Shown one piece after another: positions 1-10,245 of a stretch of DNA of 64,000 bases. The stretch lies in contig NC_133326.1 of assembly GCF_042186555.1 (NCBI RefSeq), positions 693,604,700 through 693,668,699 on the forward strand, in the 5' to 3' direction. The position numbers and the translations under genes are program-made. The stretch's first letter is position 1, and every line of letters begins with the position of its first letter. Source of the DNA: Aquarana catesbeiana (taxonomy: Eukaryota > Chordata > Amphibia > Anura > Ranidae). The notes beneath the pieces are model-generated. The model was not told the origin of the DNA, made no database searches, and saw only the letters and a list, made by a program, of their open reading frames with translations.

Positions 1-81
1 TGATTTCCCCCCATCTGAATGCTATATCAAACCCAGTTCCTAAATACTGATGTCTGATATAGCCTTCAGGTTTTACCTAAT

Positions 82-318
82 GTGAACTTTGTAAGTTCAA
101 GTTTTTTGGCTTTCTTGTTGGTTTTACACAGGCCTATTTTATCTGAAATGGACATTTCGATTTTTGATAATGCTACTGCAAAAAATGTTATACAACAAAC
201 ATGTTGGTTTGTTTTAAAAACCTTTGGTAAATGCACATGTGATTGTGCAGGTATAAAAAAGTGGCTTACTCAAGAATGTGTGAATTATTGTCTCAACACT
301 ACAACACTTTTGGGGTGA
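82..318 (+). CDS. small ORF of unknown function in Harbinger, antisense to the transposase
   Basis: A 78-codon ORF lies on the strand opposite to the transposase, just beyond its 3' end. The other Harbinger copy has a clear counterpart at 49546-49758 (minus, 70 codons). Both end with the same residues, CLNTTTLLG, and share a cysteine pattern around GKCTC. No domain was recognised. It could be a genuine small exon, or part of the 3' UTR of the opposite-strand accessory gene that stays open because the copies are young. Confidence 0.3.
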   Translation: MNFVSSSFLAFLLVLHRPILSEMDISIFDNATAKNVIQQTCWFVLKTFGKCTCDCAGIKKWLTQECVNYCLNTTTLLG

Positions 319-349
319 TGTAATAGCTGTTTTATGCAAAAATGGGGGT

Positions 350-447
350 TATTTCCTAAGGGCAAATCCTCTTTGCACTACAAGTGCAGTTTCAGTGCAG
401 TTGCAAGTACACTTGTAGTGAAATGTGTTTTTGCATTTAGGAAATAA
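350..447. repeat. 98-bp hairpin between convergent Harbinger units
   Basis: An imperfect inverted repeat. The core 376-420 begins CACTACAAGTGCAG and ends CTTGTAGTG. The outer arms are TATTTCCTAAGGGCAAA and TTTGCATTTAGGAAATA. The same hairpin lies at the same place in the 46258 copy (core 49444-49488), between the transposase stop and the antisense ORF. It may act in 3'-end formation or be a small nested foldback; its role is unknown. Confidence 0.6.
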
Positions 448-586
448 CAGCCAACAGTGCTTTGTATAAGGCTACCCAATCAAAACATTTTCTGCACTCA
501 AAACATTTATGTCAGGGTCAGCTAAAACAAACACAAGCAGTAAATGTCCACAAAGAATTTCTTTTTTTTTATATTATAAAAAGGCT

Positions 587-2743
587 TCACATATTGTCTG
601 GCATATTGATAGCCCCCCTACCCACAAAGAACTCCAGGTAGCGTAACCGGACATCACGGGCACTCAGGGAGGGCAAGCCAGGACGGCCACTTTCAAGCGC
701 CGTCAGTGTGGTTTGATGTAGGATTCCGGCCTCAGGCCCAACTGAGCCAGCATAGTTGGCCGAATGTTTCCTTAAAAAATTATGGAGAACACAGCACGCC
801 AGTATAATATGGTTCAGTTTATACTCCGCCATATGGATGGGTGTCAGAAATAGTCGGAACCGGCTGGCCAGGATTCCAAATGTGTTCTCCACCACTCTTC
901 GGGCTCTGGCCAGCCGGTAATTAAAAACCCTCTGTTCCGGGGTGAGGGTCCTCATCGGGAATGGCCGCATCAGGTGGTCCCCAGCGCAAACGCTTCATCA
1001 GCAACGAACACGAATGGGAGTCCTTCCACATTGTCCTCTGGAGCTGGCAAGTCCAAGCTGCCATTCTGGAGATACATGTAGAACTCCGTCTGGGTGATGA
1101 CTTGGACATCCGGCCATTCTTCCCCACGTCCACATACAAGAAGTCGTAATTAGCCGACACCACCGCCAACATCACTATACTATTGAACCCCTTGCAATTA
1201 TAATAGTACGACCCCGAGTTGGGTGGTGGGACAATGTGGACGTGTTTCCCATCAATTGCCCCTCCGCAGTTAGGAAAGTGGGAGGCCACAGTCTGCCATT
1301 CCTGTGGCGTGGAAGGAAACTGTTGAGGAAAAAACAATAAACATTACTATTTTTTCACAGAAACATGGCAAGCAGATTATACACAAACATTATGGGGCAA
1401 CCTCCAGATAGCATTTAGTAAGAGGAATTTAACAAGGCCAAAGTATAAAGTACACTTATCATATCCCCCCCCCCCCTCTCATGGGCCATTTCTAACATTA
1501 TGGGGTGTGTGGAAATCTTGGACAGGTAACCCTCTTCACTTCATTGAGAGATGAATGCATAAATAATGGGTATTACTTTGAACAGACCCTCCTTAGTTAC
1601 ACTATTGGCAGCCCACTGGACAGGTAAGAAGTGTCATAATACAAAGATAGAAATAAACACTGTACACATTTGTGGACATTTGGATATTCTGCTATTACCT
1701 ATCAAGATAATAATAGGATACCAAAACTTTAAACAGTACCATTTGAAAGTATACAGGCAGGCCCTTGCACTACATGCTTTGGGGAATTCATCCATAAATC
1801 TGACCAGTAAAGAGATGGGTATAGTGTGTATGGGTTTGGCAAAGTCAGCAGATAGATGATTGAGGATAGAGAATTGGAATCAGCTGACTTAGCAGTTGGG
1901 GGGAGGGAGGGTTACTAAAAATTATTTGGGGACACCACAAAAAAAAGCCTCTGGCACTCTGCCTGAATTTAAATAAAAAATAACATTTCCAAACATTTTA
2001 GGGGGTGTTTGGGGTAAAGCACTACTATGGAGCTGATAAAATACATTGTTAAGTGACTACATGAGGTGAATATAGAGCAGGAGACACCATGCTGGGGAGG
2101 TTAGTGAAGGGCAAATATGTATGAAGGACATAAAATATTAATTACATAAAAATCCAGCATGCATGAGGACATAGGGGACATTCACAGCATATTCCAATCA
2201 TGGTAATTAGGGAATGAGGAAAGAAATACAATATATTAGCAAACATTCAATACAATAAAATGTGATATAAAAGGATAAAAATCTTACCTTCATATACTCC
2301 TTCTGCAGGACCTGTATGATGGCAGAACAGGTCTCTGGGATAATGATACCCAGAGCCTGGGGGGAGATGCCTGTCGAGAACTTCAAGTCCTGCAGACTTC
2401 TCCCTGTGGCCAAATACCGCAAGGTAGAGACCAACCTCTGCTCCGGAGTGATGGCTTGCCTCATGCAGGTATCCTGCCTGCTGATATAGGGGGTCAGCGA
2501 AGCCAACAAACGGTGAAATACGGGGTCCGTCATCCTGAGAAAGTTGCTGAAATCATCAGGATTATTCTCACGGATCTCACGGAGCAAAGGCATATGAGAG
2601 AACTGGTCACGCTGAAGCAACCAATTCTTGGTCCATGAACTCCTCCCCACCCTGTTCATGGACTGGACTTGTGTCAAGGTCAGGACCCCAACACCAAGCC
2701 CCCTCACAGCACGAACTCTACGAGGAGTACGCATACGAAACAT
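587..2743 (-). pseudogene. Harbinger transposase (DDE_Tnp_4 type), two exons, broken
   Basis: Exon 1 (2288-2743) encodes the N-terminal region, starting MFRMRTPRRVRAVRG, and ends at a GTAAGA donor. Exon 2 (587-1319) follows a TCCTCAACAG acceptor and encodes the catalytic core. The first Asp is in GGAIDGKHVHI, the second in YDFLYVDVG and the Glu in RRVVENTFGIL. Harbinger transposases cut and paste DNA next to 3-bp TWA-type targets, usually together with a Myb-like partner. Compared with the 46728 copy, exon 2 lacks a few codons before PNCGG and has a frameshift after GKNGRMS, so the DDE triad is split between frames. Exon 1 is open throughout. The intron (1320-2287) has no other recognised gene. 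Confidence 0.85.
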
Positions 2744-3226
2744 GGCTAGAAAATGGTCGGCTGCTCAGAACGTAGTAACAGAACGCACTGAAGAACAGCA
2801 AGGCCTGTGAAGAGTGACCTGAAAAACAGTAACGAATGAGCAAGAATACAATGACTACCTAAAGTCACGCGGAACTTGCTTGCCCGCACTGAAGAGCAGA
2901 TACAAACCCACAAGCACAAACTGAATGGCAGAAAACGATCTGAAAGCCACGAGTCTGAAAAAAGCGCGAATCGTCTCTCACCAAACTTTTACTAACACGA
3001 GATTAGCAAAAGGAGCCCAAAGGGTGCCGCGCTTGGTTCTAAACTGGCCTTTTCTAGTCTCGTCGTACGTGGTGTACGTGACCGCGTGGTTGTCGATCGG
3101 AAATTCCGACAACTTTGTGCGACCGTGTGTAGGCAAAACAAGTCTGAGACATCATCCGTCGGAAAAAATCCTAGGATTTTGTTGTCGGAATGTCCGAACA
3201 AAGTCCGACCGTGTGTACGCCCTATA

Positions 3227-3825
3227 AAAGTTAAATTGAAATAAATATAAAATTTAAATAAAAATCCCTCTGTGTCAATATTAATGGATCCCATGAAAAT
3301 ATGAATACACACTTCACATTCCCAGAAGATTTATATATGCTGAATATTATGAATGATCAGAAATTAGACTATTAAGCATGAAAATGGTCAGGGCCCTGTT
3401 GTAATTTTCACAAATCTTATGTGCTGCATCACATAGCAATTCACATCTTTTTCAAGCATGTATTAAGAAAACTGCATAAAATGATACTTTTATTTGGAAT
3501 CATACGTTTATTGTGAAAGCAATATTAATCGAAGGATCATTATAACAAAACACTATTCAAGCTTTCAGAGTGCCAACACTTCTATGTGACGTTTGTACTG
3601 CTAACATTTTTGGAATATGTTAAACAATTTTCCTCTTGTTTTTACTCCCTACCAGTAATTATACCCTTAATAGGTATTTAACTGATATGACTGAATAACT
3701 GATCTGAATGCCGTATAATGAAATGTGATTTGCTTCTATTGGATAATCAATTTTGCATATCATAATTTTGTTTTTGCTCTGATTTATTAGGCAAGTCAAT
3801 GAGAGTTTGATTCATTAAAGCTTTG
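3227..3825. other. AT-rich stretch with no recognised gene
   Basis: About 600 bp between the Harbinger terminus and the microsatellite. I see no long ORF, RNA gene or clear repeat structure in it. Confidence 0.5.

Positions 3826-3901
<76 letters not shown>
3826..3901. repeat. (TCTA)n microsatellite
   Basis: About 19 uninterrupted tetranucleotide units. A Tc1 foldback begins directly at its right edge, and TATC-like bases resume after the foldback at about 4604, so the transposon inserted into or beside the array. Confidence 0.97.
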
Positions 3902-3902
<1 letters not shown>

Positions 3903-3974
3903 GCTAAAGTATTGGGACACCTGCCTTTACACACGCATGAACTTTAATGGAATCCCAGTCTTAGTCCATAGGGT

Positions 3975-4223
3975 TCAATATTGAGTTGGCACACCCTTTG
4001 CAGCTATAACAGCTTCAACTCTTCTGGGAAGGCCATCCACAAGGTTTAGGAGTGTGTCTATGGGAATGTTTGACCATTCTTCCGGAAGCACATTTATGTG
4101 GTCAGGCACTGATGTTAGATGAGAAGGCCTGGCTCGCAGTCTGTGCTTCAATTCATCCCAAAGGTGTTCTATCAGGTTGAGGTCAAGACTCTTTACAGGC
4201 CAGTCAAGGTCCTCTACCCCCAA
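3975..4223 (-). pseudogene. Tc1 transposase C-terminal fragment, left arm
   Basis: An open segment of 82 codons with the Tc1 C-terminal signature DLNLIEHLWDELKHRL, followed by a helical tail and a VPTQY end. This covers the region around the last acidic catalytic residue of the DDE/D domain. The DNA-binding and central catalytic regions are absent, so no active enzyme is made. Confidence 0.85.
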
Positions 4224-4255
4224 ACTTGCTCATCCATGTTTTTATCCATAAAGAC

Positions 4256-4517
4256 ATGGATGAGTGAGTTTGGGGTGGAGGAACTTGACTGGCCTGCACA
4301 GAGTCCTGACCTCAACCTTATAGATCACCTTTAGGATGAATTAGAGAGGAGAGTGTGAGCCCGGCCTTCTCGTTTAACATCAGTGCCTGACCTCACAAAT
4401 GTGCTTCTAGAAGAATGGTTAAACATTCCCATAGACACACTCCTAAACCTTGTGGACAGCCTTCCCAAAAGAGTTGAAGCTGTTATAGCTACAAAGGGTG
4501 TGCCAACTCAATATTGA
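4256..4517 (+). pseudogene. Tc1 transposase C-terminal fragment, right arm
   Basis: The mirror copy of the left-arm fragment. It reads SPDLNLIDHL and then an in-frame stop at about 4335 where the left arm has a tryptophan codon. Beyond the stop the sequence continues to match the left arm to the VPTQY end. Confidence 0.75.
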
Positions 4518-4651
4518 ACCCTATGGACTAAGACTGGGATGCCATTAAAGTTCATGTATGTGTAAAGGCAGGTGTCCCAATACTTTTGGTAATATAGTGT
4601 ATCTAGCTATCTCTCTTGTCTTTTCAACACCTTAGAAGTGTAAATATTTTA

Positions 4652-4730
4652 ATGTTCCAAACAACTGATATTCGCCTGTAGGGTGGCTAGGATTTCTCCC
4701 CTACAGGCGAAAATCAGCTGTTTGGAACGT
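4652..4730. repeat. short hairpin (30-bp arms)
   Basis: Arms 4652-4681 and 4701-4730 are reverse complements at about 27 of 30 positions, with a 19-nt loop. The arms contain TTCGCCTGTAG and CTACAGGCGAA. It is probably a small MITE remnant. The rest of 4604-5264 shows no gene. Confidence 0.6.
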
Positions 4731-6537
4731 TGCTCTGCAGTGAACACCACGCCAGTGTGGATGGGCTTGTGCCTTACTTCCCTAACCTCCATATAAGTGG
4801 ATAATGCACCTGTATCTCATTAAAATGTTTACATTTCTAACCTAGAGGCACCTGTGTTTCTCTTCTCTTTGCATTCGTTTTTAGGCTTTTGAAGCTTTAT
4901 TTGCATGTGGTGATCCTTCCAGCAACACAATTCCTGTCTTAGAACAGCTACACTCACCATTCCACTGTATCTATGGGGGATCAACATAGCCACCCTTGGG
5001 GAGCAGCACTGTCTACCCGTGGAGAGGGTAGCATTAGATGGACTGGTAGATTTAGATCGACTTTACATTAGTGAACAAAACATTAAACCCAATTTCCAGA
5101 TGGGACTTTCTTTTGTTTGGGGATAAGGGTTTTAGTAAATAAAAGTGAACAATTATAAGCATTTCTTTTAGTGTTAAATGGTCTGTCCCAACCCTCTAAC
5201 TGACACCTTTGCTAGACAGCTTGGTCTGTTCAAGTAAGTTAAAAACTAACAGACTGTTACCTAGTTAAAGCAGTAGTAAACCACACTTTAAAAAAAAAAG
5301 TTAAAAAAAACCTGCAGGACAATGGCATAATGTGCTAGTATACCATCTTCACTAGGGATGAGCTTTATGTTCGGGTCAAACATGAGTTAGAGTCAAACAT
5401 TGGCTGTTCACCTGTTCGCCGAATAGCAAACAATTTGGGGTGTTTGCGGCAAATTTGAAAGCTGCGGAACACCCTTTAAAAGTCTATGGGAGAAATCAAA
5501 AGTGCTAATTTTAAAGGTTAATATGCAAGTTATTGTCCTAAAAAGTGTTTGTAGACCTGGGTCCTGCCCCAGGGGACATGTATCAATGCAAAAAAATGTT
5601 TTAAAAACAGACGTTTTTTCGGGAGCAGTGATTTTAATAATGCTTAAAGTGGAACAATAAAAGTGAAATATTCCTTTAAATTTCGTACCTGGGGGGTGTC
5701 TATAGTATGCCTGTAAAGTGGTACATGTTTACCGTGTTTAGAACGGTCAGAGAGCAAAATGACATTTGTAAAGGAAAAAAAGTCATTTAAAACTACTCGC
5801 GGCTATTAATGAATTGTCGGGTCCCACAATACACATAAAAGTCAAAAAATGGCATGGGATTCCCCCACAGTCCATTACCAGGCCCTTTGGGTCTGGTATG
5901 AGTATTAAGGGGAACCCTGAACCAAAATTAAAAAAAAAAAATTGCATTGGGGTCTCCCAAATTCCATACCAGGCCCTTCAGGTCTGGTATGAATATTAAG
6001 GGGAACCCTGCGCCAATTTTAAAAAAATGGCGTAGGGGTCCCCCTCAAAATCCATACCAGACCCTTCAGGTCTGGTATGGACTTTAAGGGGAACCCCGCA
6101 CCAAAATTTAAAAAAAATTGGCGTGGGGGTCCCCCAAAAATCCATACCAGACCCTTATCCGAGCATGCAACCTGGCAGGCCACAGGAAAAGAGGGGGGAT
6201 GAGAGAGTGTACCAGGCCACATGCCCTCAACATGGGGAGGATGTCCCCATGTTGATGGGGACAAGCGCCTCATCCCCACAACCCTTGCCCGGTGGTTGTG
6301 GGGGTATGCAGCCGGGGGGCTTATTGGAATCTAGAAGCCCCCTTTAACAAGGGGACCCCCAGATCCTGGCCCCCCTGTTTGAATTGGTAATGGGGTACAA
6401 GTACACCTACCATTTCACAAAAAGTGTTTACGTAAACAAGTGACCCTGCCCCCCTCTGACACCACGGAGGAATCCATAGGGATGTCCCCATGTGTCAGAG
6501 GGGGCGGGGTCACAAGAGCTGTCACAAGAACAGAAGC

Positions 6538-7181
6538 ATAACATGAATAATCTGTACTACCCCCAACCAGCTGTAGTATCAAAAAAATGTGAACAAATCT
6601 AAATTAGTGATAACCTAAAAATGCTGCAACCTGAAAAAACCTGAATATCCGGTTTTAACAAAATATGTAAATGGAATCAGATGCGCTACCTGTGTCAGAC
6701 ACACTTATAAGAAGGTCAACATAAAAATCAACATATAAACGCTATAAGCTGAAAGTAAAAAACTTGTGAAAATGTGAATAAAAGAAATAAAAATCAATTG
6801 TGTGCAAAGTCCATCAGAAGGCTGGTTAGCGTCCTTATTAAGGGATCCCCAGCGGTGTACATTTTCACTGAAACAAAATCCTTCCTTCAGATATGGAATA
6901 TAGTCTTCATTACATGTTTTCACAAGCCAAGTAATGGTAGAAAAAGCTGCTTACCAGATATGTAGGACCCCTATTACAGAGATGTTAAGGGCTCAGATAT
7001 ATCAGATATTTCAGGCAGGAACAGCTGATTTTAAACTTCAAGCAAAGATTCCCTCCTCCTCAGACAGTTCAGAGCGCCATAATACCAGTGCAGCAAGCTG
7101 CAGTGTTCTCCTTACAACCTTTGTTTCAATGGGATCGCTACCTGTGTCTGACACAGGTAGCGCACCTGATTCAATTTATAT
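6538..7181. mobile_element. 644-bp insertion with 14-bp TSD inside the foldback
   Basis: The flanking direct repeats are ACAAGAACAGAAGC (6524-6537 and 7182-7195). The insert has no long ORF and no poly(A). Near its right end it carries a palindrome, CGCTACCTGTGTCTGACACAGGTAGCG at 7136-7162, whose half-site also occurs at about 6684. TSD length and structure resemble the other short retro-insertions at 30560, 34316 and 35930. Family unknown. Confidence 0.7.
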
Positions 7182-7224
7182 ACAAGAACAGAAGCGTCAC
7201 ACAGCGGGAGACTCCCAATGAAGC

Positions 7225-7425
7225 GGATAATCCGGAGGACGAAGCGGAGATAAAGAAGCCGGAGGAAGATGCCGGAGGAGAAGACCGGAGAAAGAAGCAG
7301 AGGACCGGAGGAAGAAGCAGAGGAAGAGGCGGGGAAGAATAATATGGAGGAAGAAGAAGAAAAAAACCGAAGGAAGACCAGAAGAAGGTGGAAGAAGAAG
7401 CAGGGAAAGAAGAAGACATTAATAA
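7225..7425. repeat. GAAGAAG-rich low-complexity tract
   Basis: A purine-rich simple tract in the centre of the foldback. Open frames through it are compositional (E/K/R-rich or their S/P/L complements) and are not taken as genes. The inverse tract (CTTCTT) lies in the related copy at 41218-41440. Confidence 0.85.
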
Positions 7426-8918
7426 AGGAATTGTCAAAAAACAGCTATTGTCTTTTTTAAGATTTTTGACACTTTTTTTGTGACCATTACCAATTTACAC
7501 AGGGGGGGCGGGATCTGGGGGTCCCCTTGTTAAAGGGGGCTTCCAGATTTCAATAAGCCCCCCGCCCACCTACCCCCTCAACCACCGGGCAAGGGTTGTG
7601 GGGATGAGGCCCTTGTCCTCATCAACATGGGGACATCCTCCCCATGTTGAGGGCATGTGGCCTGGTGCGGTTCAGGAGGGGGGCGCTCTCTTGTTCCCCC
7701 TCTTTTCCTGTGGCCTGCCAGGTTGCGTGCTCAGATAAGGGTCTGGTATGGATTTTTGGGGGACCCCACGCCATTTTTTTTTTAATTTTGGCACGGGGTT
7801 CCCCTTAAAATCCATACCAGACCTGAAGGGTCTGGTATGAATTTTGAGCGGAACTCTACGCCATTTTTTTAAAAAATTTTGGTTCCGGGTTCCCCTTAAT
7901 ATTCATACCAGACCCAAAGGGCCTGGTAATGGACTGTTGGGGAATCCCATGCCGTTTTTTTTTTCAATGACTTTTATGTGTATTGCGGGACCAGACAATT
8001 CATTAATAGCCGCGAGTATTTTTAAATTACTTTTTTTCCTTTAGAAATGTCATTTTGCTCTCGGACTGTTCTAAACACAGGAAACATGTGCCACTTTACA
8101 GGCATACTATAGACACCCCCCAGGTATGAAATTTAAAGGAATATTTCACTTTTATTGTTTTACTTTAAGCATTATTAAAATCACTGCTCCCGAATAAAAC
8201 TGACATTTTTTAAACTTTTTTACATTGATACATGTCCCCTGGGGCAGGACCGGGGTCCCCAAACACTTTTTATGACAATAACTTGCATATAAGCCTTTAA
8301 AATTAGCACTTTTGATTATTCATGTTCGTGTCCCAAAGACTTTAACGGTGTTTGCGTGTTCGAACAAATTTTTTGCCTGTTCGCATGTTCTACTGTGAAC
8401 CGAACCGGGGGATGTTCGGCTCATCCCTAATCTTCACCTGGTCTTTCCTCCGGTTACGAGTGATCCGGCTGTCTAATTGGCCAAGCCGCAATGATGTCAC
8501 TCCTGTGCCATGGCACGGAGCTCTTAAGGGACAGCATACTCCCTTCAGAGCGCATGCAGCAGTGACGTCTCTGAATATCTCATAAACGGTGCAAGATTAG
8601 GAGATATTCACTGTACCTACAGGTAAGACTTATTATAGGCTTACCTGTAGGTACAGAAGAAAAAAAAAAAAACTTTACTACCACTTTAACACAGACTCAC
8701 TGCATGGATCAATGGGTAATAAAGCTTTGTTATGGGAAAGACTGATAAAAATAAAGACTACTGTGTTAATGTCAGTGGCAGACTGCATCATATATGTCAT
8801 TTTTTTTTATTTTGCTCATCATTCCACCTTAGGCCACAATAAGGAAAAATAATTTCCCCAGCTCGTGAAGGCAACAATACAGAGATCATATTTGTTTATT
8901 TTTTTTTATTTTGAAGTT

Positions 8919-9866
8919 ATGGATGAGAAAAATATAACCAGAATCACCATGATCCACCTCATAGGTTTTAAAACTCATCAAAATATACAAGGTTTGATGT
9001 TTACTACTTTATTCCTGATTTATTGTGTGACGATATGTGGAAACCTCCTGATCATCACTCTGGTGTCCTACAGCAAATCCCTCCATTCTCCCATGTATTT
9101 CCTCCTCTCCCAGCTTTCTCTATCAGATATTTTAATAGTTACTGATATTCTTCCCAACACACTCCATAATGTTTTGGTTGAGGAGGCCATGATGTCATTT
9201 TCTGGTTGCATCACTCAGTTTTTTTTCTTTGCTGTCTCAGAAGCTTTGCAGTGTTTTCTTCTGACGGTGATGGCTTATGACAGATATTTGGCCATCTGTA
9301 AACCATTGCATTATAATTTGATAATGAGTCACCGGGTATGCTGGATAACAGTAATCACATTTTGGACATTAAGCATGTTAATAGAATTGATTCTTGCATT
9401 TGGGATATCAAAATTACAATTTTGTGGTCCCAATATCATTGACCACTTTTTCTGTGACTTTCATCCTCTTCTAAAACTCTCTTGCTCTGATGCCACCAAC
9501 GTTAAGCTAGAAGGGGAATTGTTGGGGGCTGTTTTCGTTTTTATTCCTTTCACGGTCATTATTGTATCATATATTTATATTGTTATCGCCATATTTAATA
9601 TTCCATCAATTACTGGCAGACAAAAGGTTTTTTCAACCTGCAGCTCTCACCTGACTGTTGTTTCCATCTATTATGGTACAATGGTTTGTGTTTATTTTGT
9701 ACCTAGTAGAGAACAGTCATGGGACATTAGAAAATTCTTGTCATTACTGTACACAGCAGTCACCCCACTGCTGAATCCAATTATATACAGCCTGAGAAAT
9801 AAGGGCTTGAAAAAAGTTGTTAAAAATCTTGTCAATCTAGTTTTGAACTTGCAAGTCAACAAATAA
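8919..9866 (+). CDS. olfactory receptor, intact single-exon GPCR
   Basis: A 315-residue seven-transmembrane odorant receptor. In olfactory neurons such receptors signal through Golf to adenylate cyclase. Signatures in order: N-terminal glycosylation site NIT; TM1 with GNLLIITLV; PMYFLLSQLSLSD entering TM2; the conserved extracellular-loop-1 Cys; MAYDRYLAICKPLHY at the end of TM3; the loop-2 cysteine cluster around FCDFHPLLKLSC; KVFSTCSSHLTVV before TM6; and PLLNPIIYSLRN in TM7. I chose the ATG at 8919 (MDEKN) over the in-frame ATG at 8865. The 18 extra residues would be hydrophobic and unlike OR N-termini. No stop or frameshift interrupts it, and the length fits the family. It is the only intact non-transposon gene I see. 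A pyrimidine-rich tract ends just before the ATG and could hold a splice acceptor for a 5' UTR exon. Confidence 0.95.
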   Translation: MDEKNITRITMIHLIGFKTHQNIQGLMFTTLFLIYCVTICGNLLIITLVSYSKSLHSPMYFLLSQLSLSDILIVTDILPNTLHNVLVEEAMMSFSGCITQFFFFAVSEALQCFLLTVMAYDRYLAICKPLHYNLIMSHRVCWITVITFWTLSMLIELILAFGISKLQFCGPNIIDHFFCDFHPLLKLSCSDATNVKLEGELLGAVFVFIPFTVIIVSYIYIVIAIFNIPSITGRQKVFSTCSSHLTVVSIYYGTMVCVYFVPSREQSWDIRKFLSLLYTAVTPLLNPIIYSLRNKGLKKVVKNLVNLVLNLQVNK

Positions 9867-10003
9867 TAAATGCTGAGAATAATTTTAAAAAGTTAAAAAC
9901 ATATGCAGTGTGTTTTATGTATAACGTATTGAGAAGTATGTCAAACATCTACACTTACAGTAACATATTATTTCTTCATTGTTTTTAGAGATACAGTACA
10001 TGT

Positions 10004-10240
10004 TAAAGTGGTTCTTAAACCACTGTAACATGTATACACCATCAGCACTGCCTCCTATTGTAGTATTACAATATAAAAAATAAATGCTGTAAATAATGTA
10101 CCTCATTTCAGAGCTGAGATCACGATTACATGACCGGCCGGATCTCTCCTTTCCTCCTCTGACAGATGCAGTGAGAGGGGCCAAGATTCCCCCGCTGACA
10201 TCACTTGGGAGGGGAGCAGGAGACAGCCCAATAAAAAAAG
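10004..10240. repeat. MITE-like repeat fragment
   Basis: It begins TTAAAGTGGTTCTTAAACC, which resembles the TTAAAG-type terminus of the MITE at 5265. It runs into a GC-richer stretch with CCCCGCTGACATCACTTGGG. No matching right terminus was found, so it looks truncated by the adjacent Tc1 element. Confidence 0.45.
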
Positions 10241-10245
10241 GATTT

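Larger units (their letters stand above)
1..3226 (-). mobile_element. Harbinger DNA transposon, copy 1 (truncated by window start)
   Basis: A PIF/Harbinger element lies on the minus strand. Its terminus is at the right end, where the sequence reads outward as a GTCCGACCGTGTGTACGCCC-type terminal repeat, the same terminus that opens the copy at 46258. Transposase exons, the intron, a hairpin and a small opposite-strand ORF all recur in the 46258 copy in the same order. Position 1 of the window corresponds to about 49862 of that copy, so the far end lies outside the window. The transposase carries a deletion and a frameshift, so this copy is dead. Family assignment rests on the DDE-type transposase and the TIR. 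Confidence 0.85.
3902..4603. mobile_element. Tc1-like foldback (palindromic) element
   Basis: Two inverted arms of about 330-350 bp meet near 4235. The left end reads AAAGTATTGGGACACCTGCC and the right end reads GGCAGGTGTCCCAATACTTT, a Tc1-type terminal repeat. Each arm carries the same C-terminal transposase coding segment pointing outward. The element is non-autonomous. It probably formed by inverted duplication of one transposon end. Confidence 0.85.
5353..8429. mobile_element. hAT-like foldback element with 8-bp TSD
   Basis: The termini are TAGGGATGAGC (5353) and GCTCATCCCTA (to 8429). They are flanked by the identical 8-bp duplication ATCTTCAC (5345-5352 and 8430-8437). The two arms, about 5353-6520 and 7490-8429, are long inverted repeats. 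They share blocks such as CATACCAGACC and AAGGGGAACCC. An 8-bp TSD fits hAT transposition. No transposase is encoded. A related but shortened copy begins at 40175. Confidence 0.85.
5265..8689. mobile_element. TTAA-flanked MITE, split by a foldback element
   Basis: The left end is TTAAAGCAGTAGTAAA (5265) and the right end is TTTACTACCACTTTAA (to 8689), inverted terminal repeats bounded by TTAA. Without the insertion the MITE would be about 340 bp. Its right part holds a near-perfect hairpin at 8614-8655 (GTACCTACAGGTAAG and its complement). TTAA targets are used by piggyBac and Kolobok transposases; the autonomous partner cannot be told from this sequence. Confidence 0.7.

Noticed and set aside
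961..1149. Open frames antisense to transposase exons (also 2456-2638, 2628-2810, 46661-46952, 48139-48884)
   Set aside because: They mirror the coding strand of the Harbinger transposase and have no domain of their own.
7088..7460. Charged E/K/R-rich and S/P/L-rich frames (also 41194-41519)
   Set aside because: They come from a GAAGAAG simple tract and its complement.
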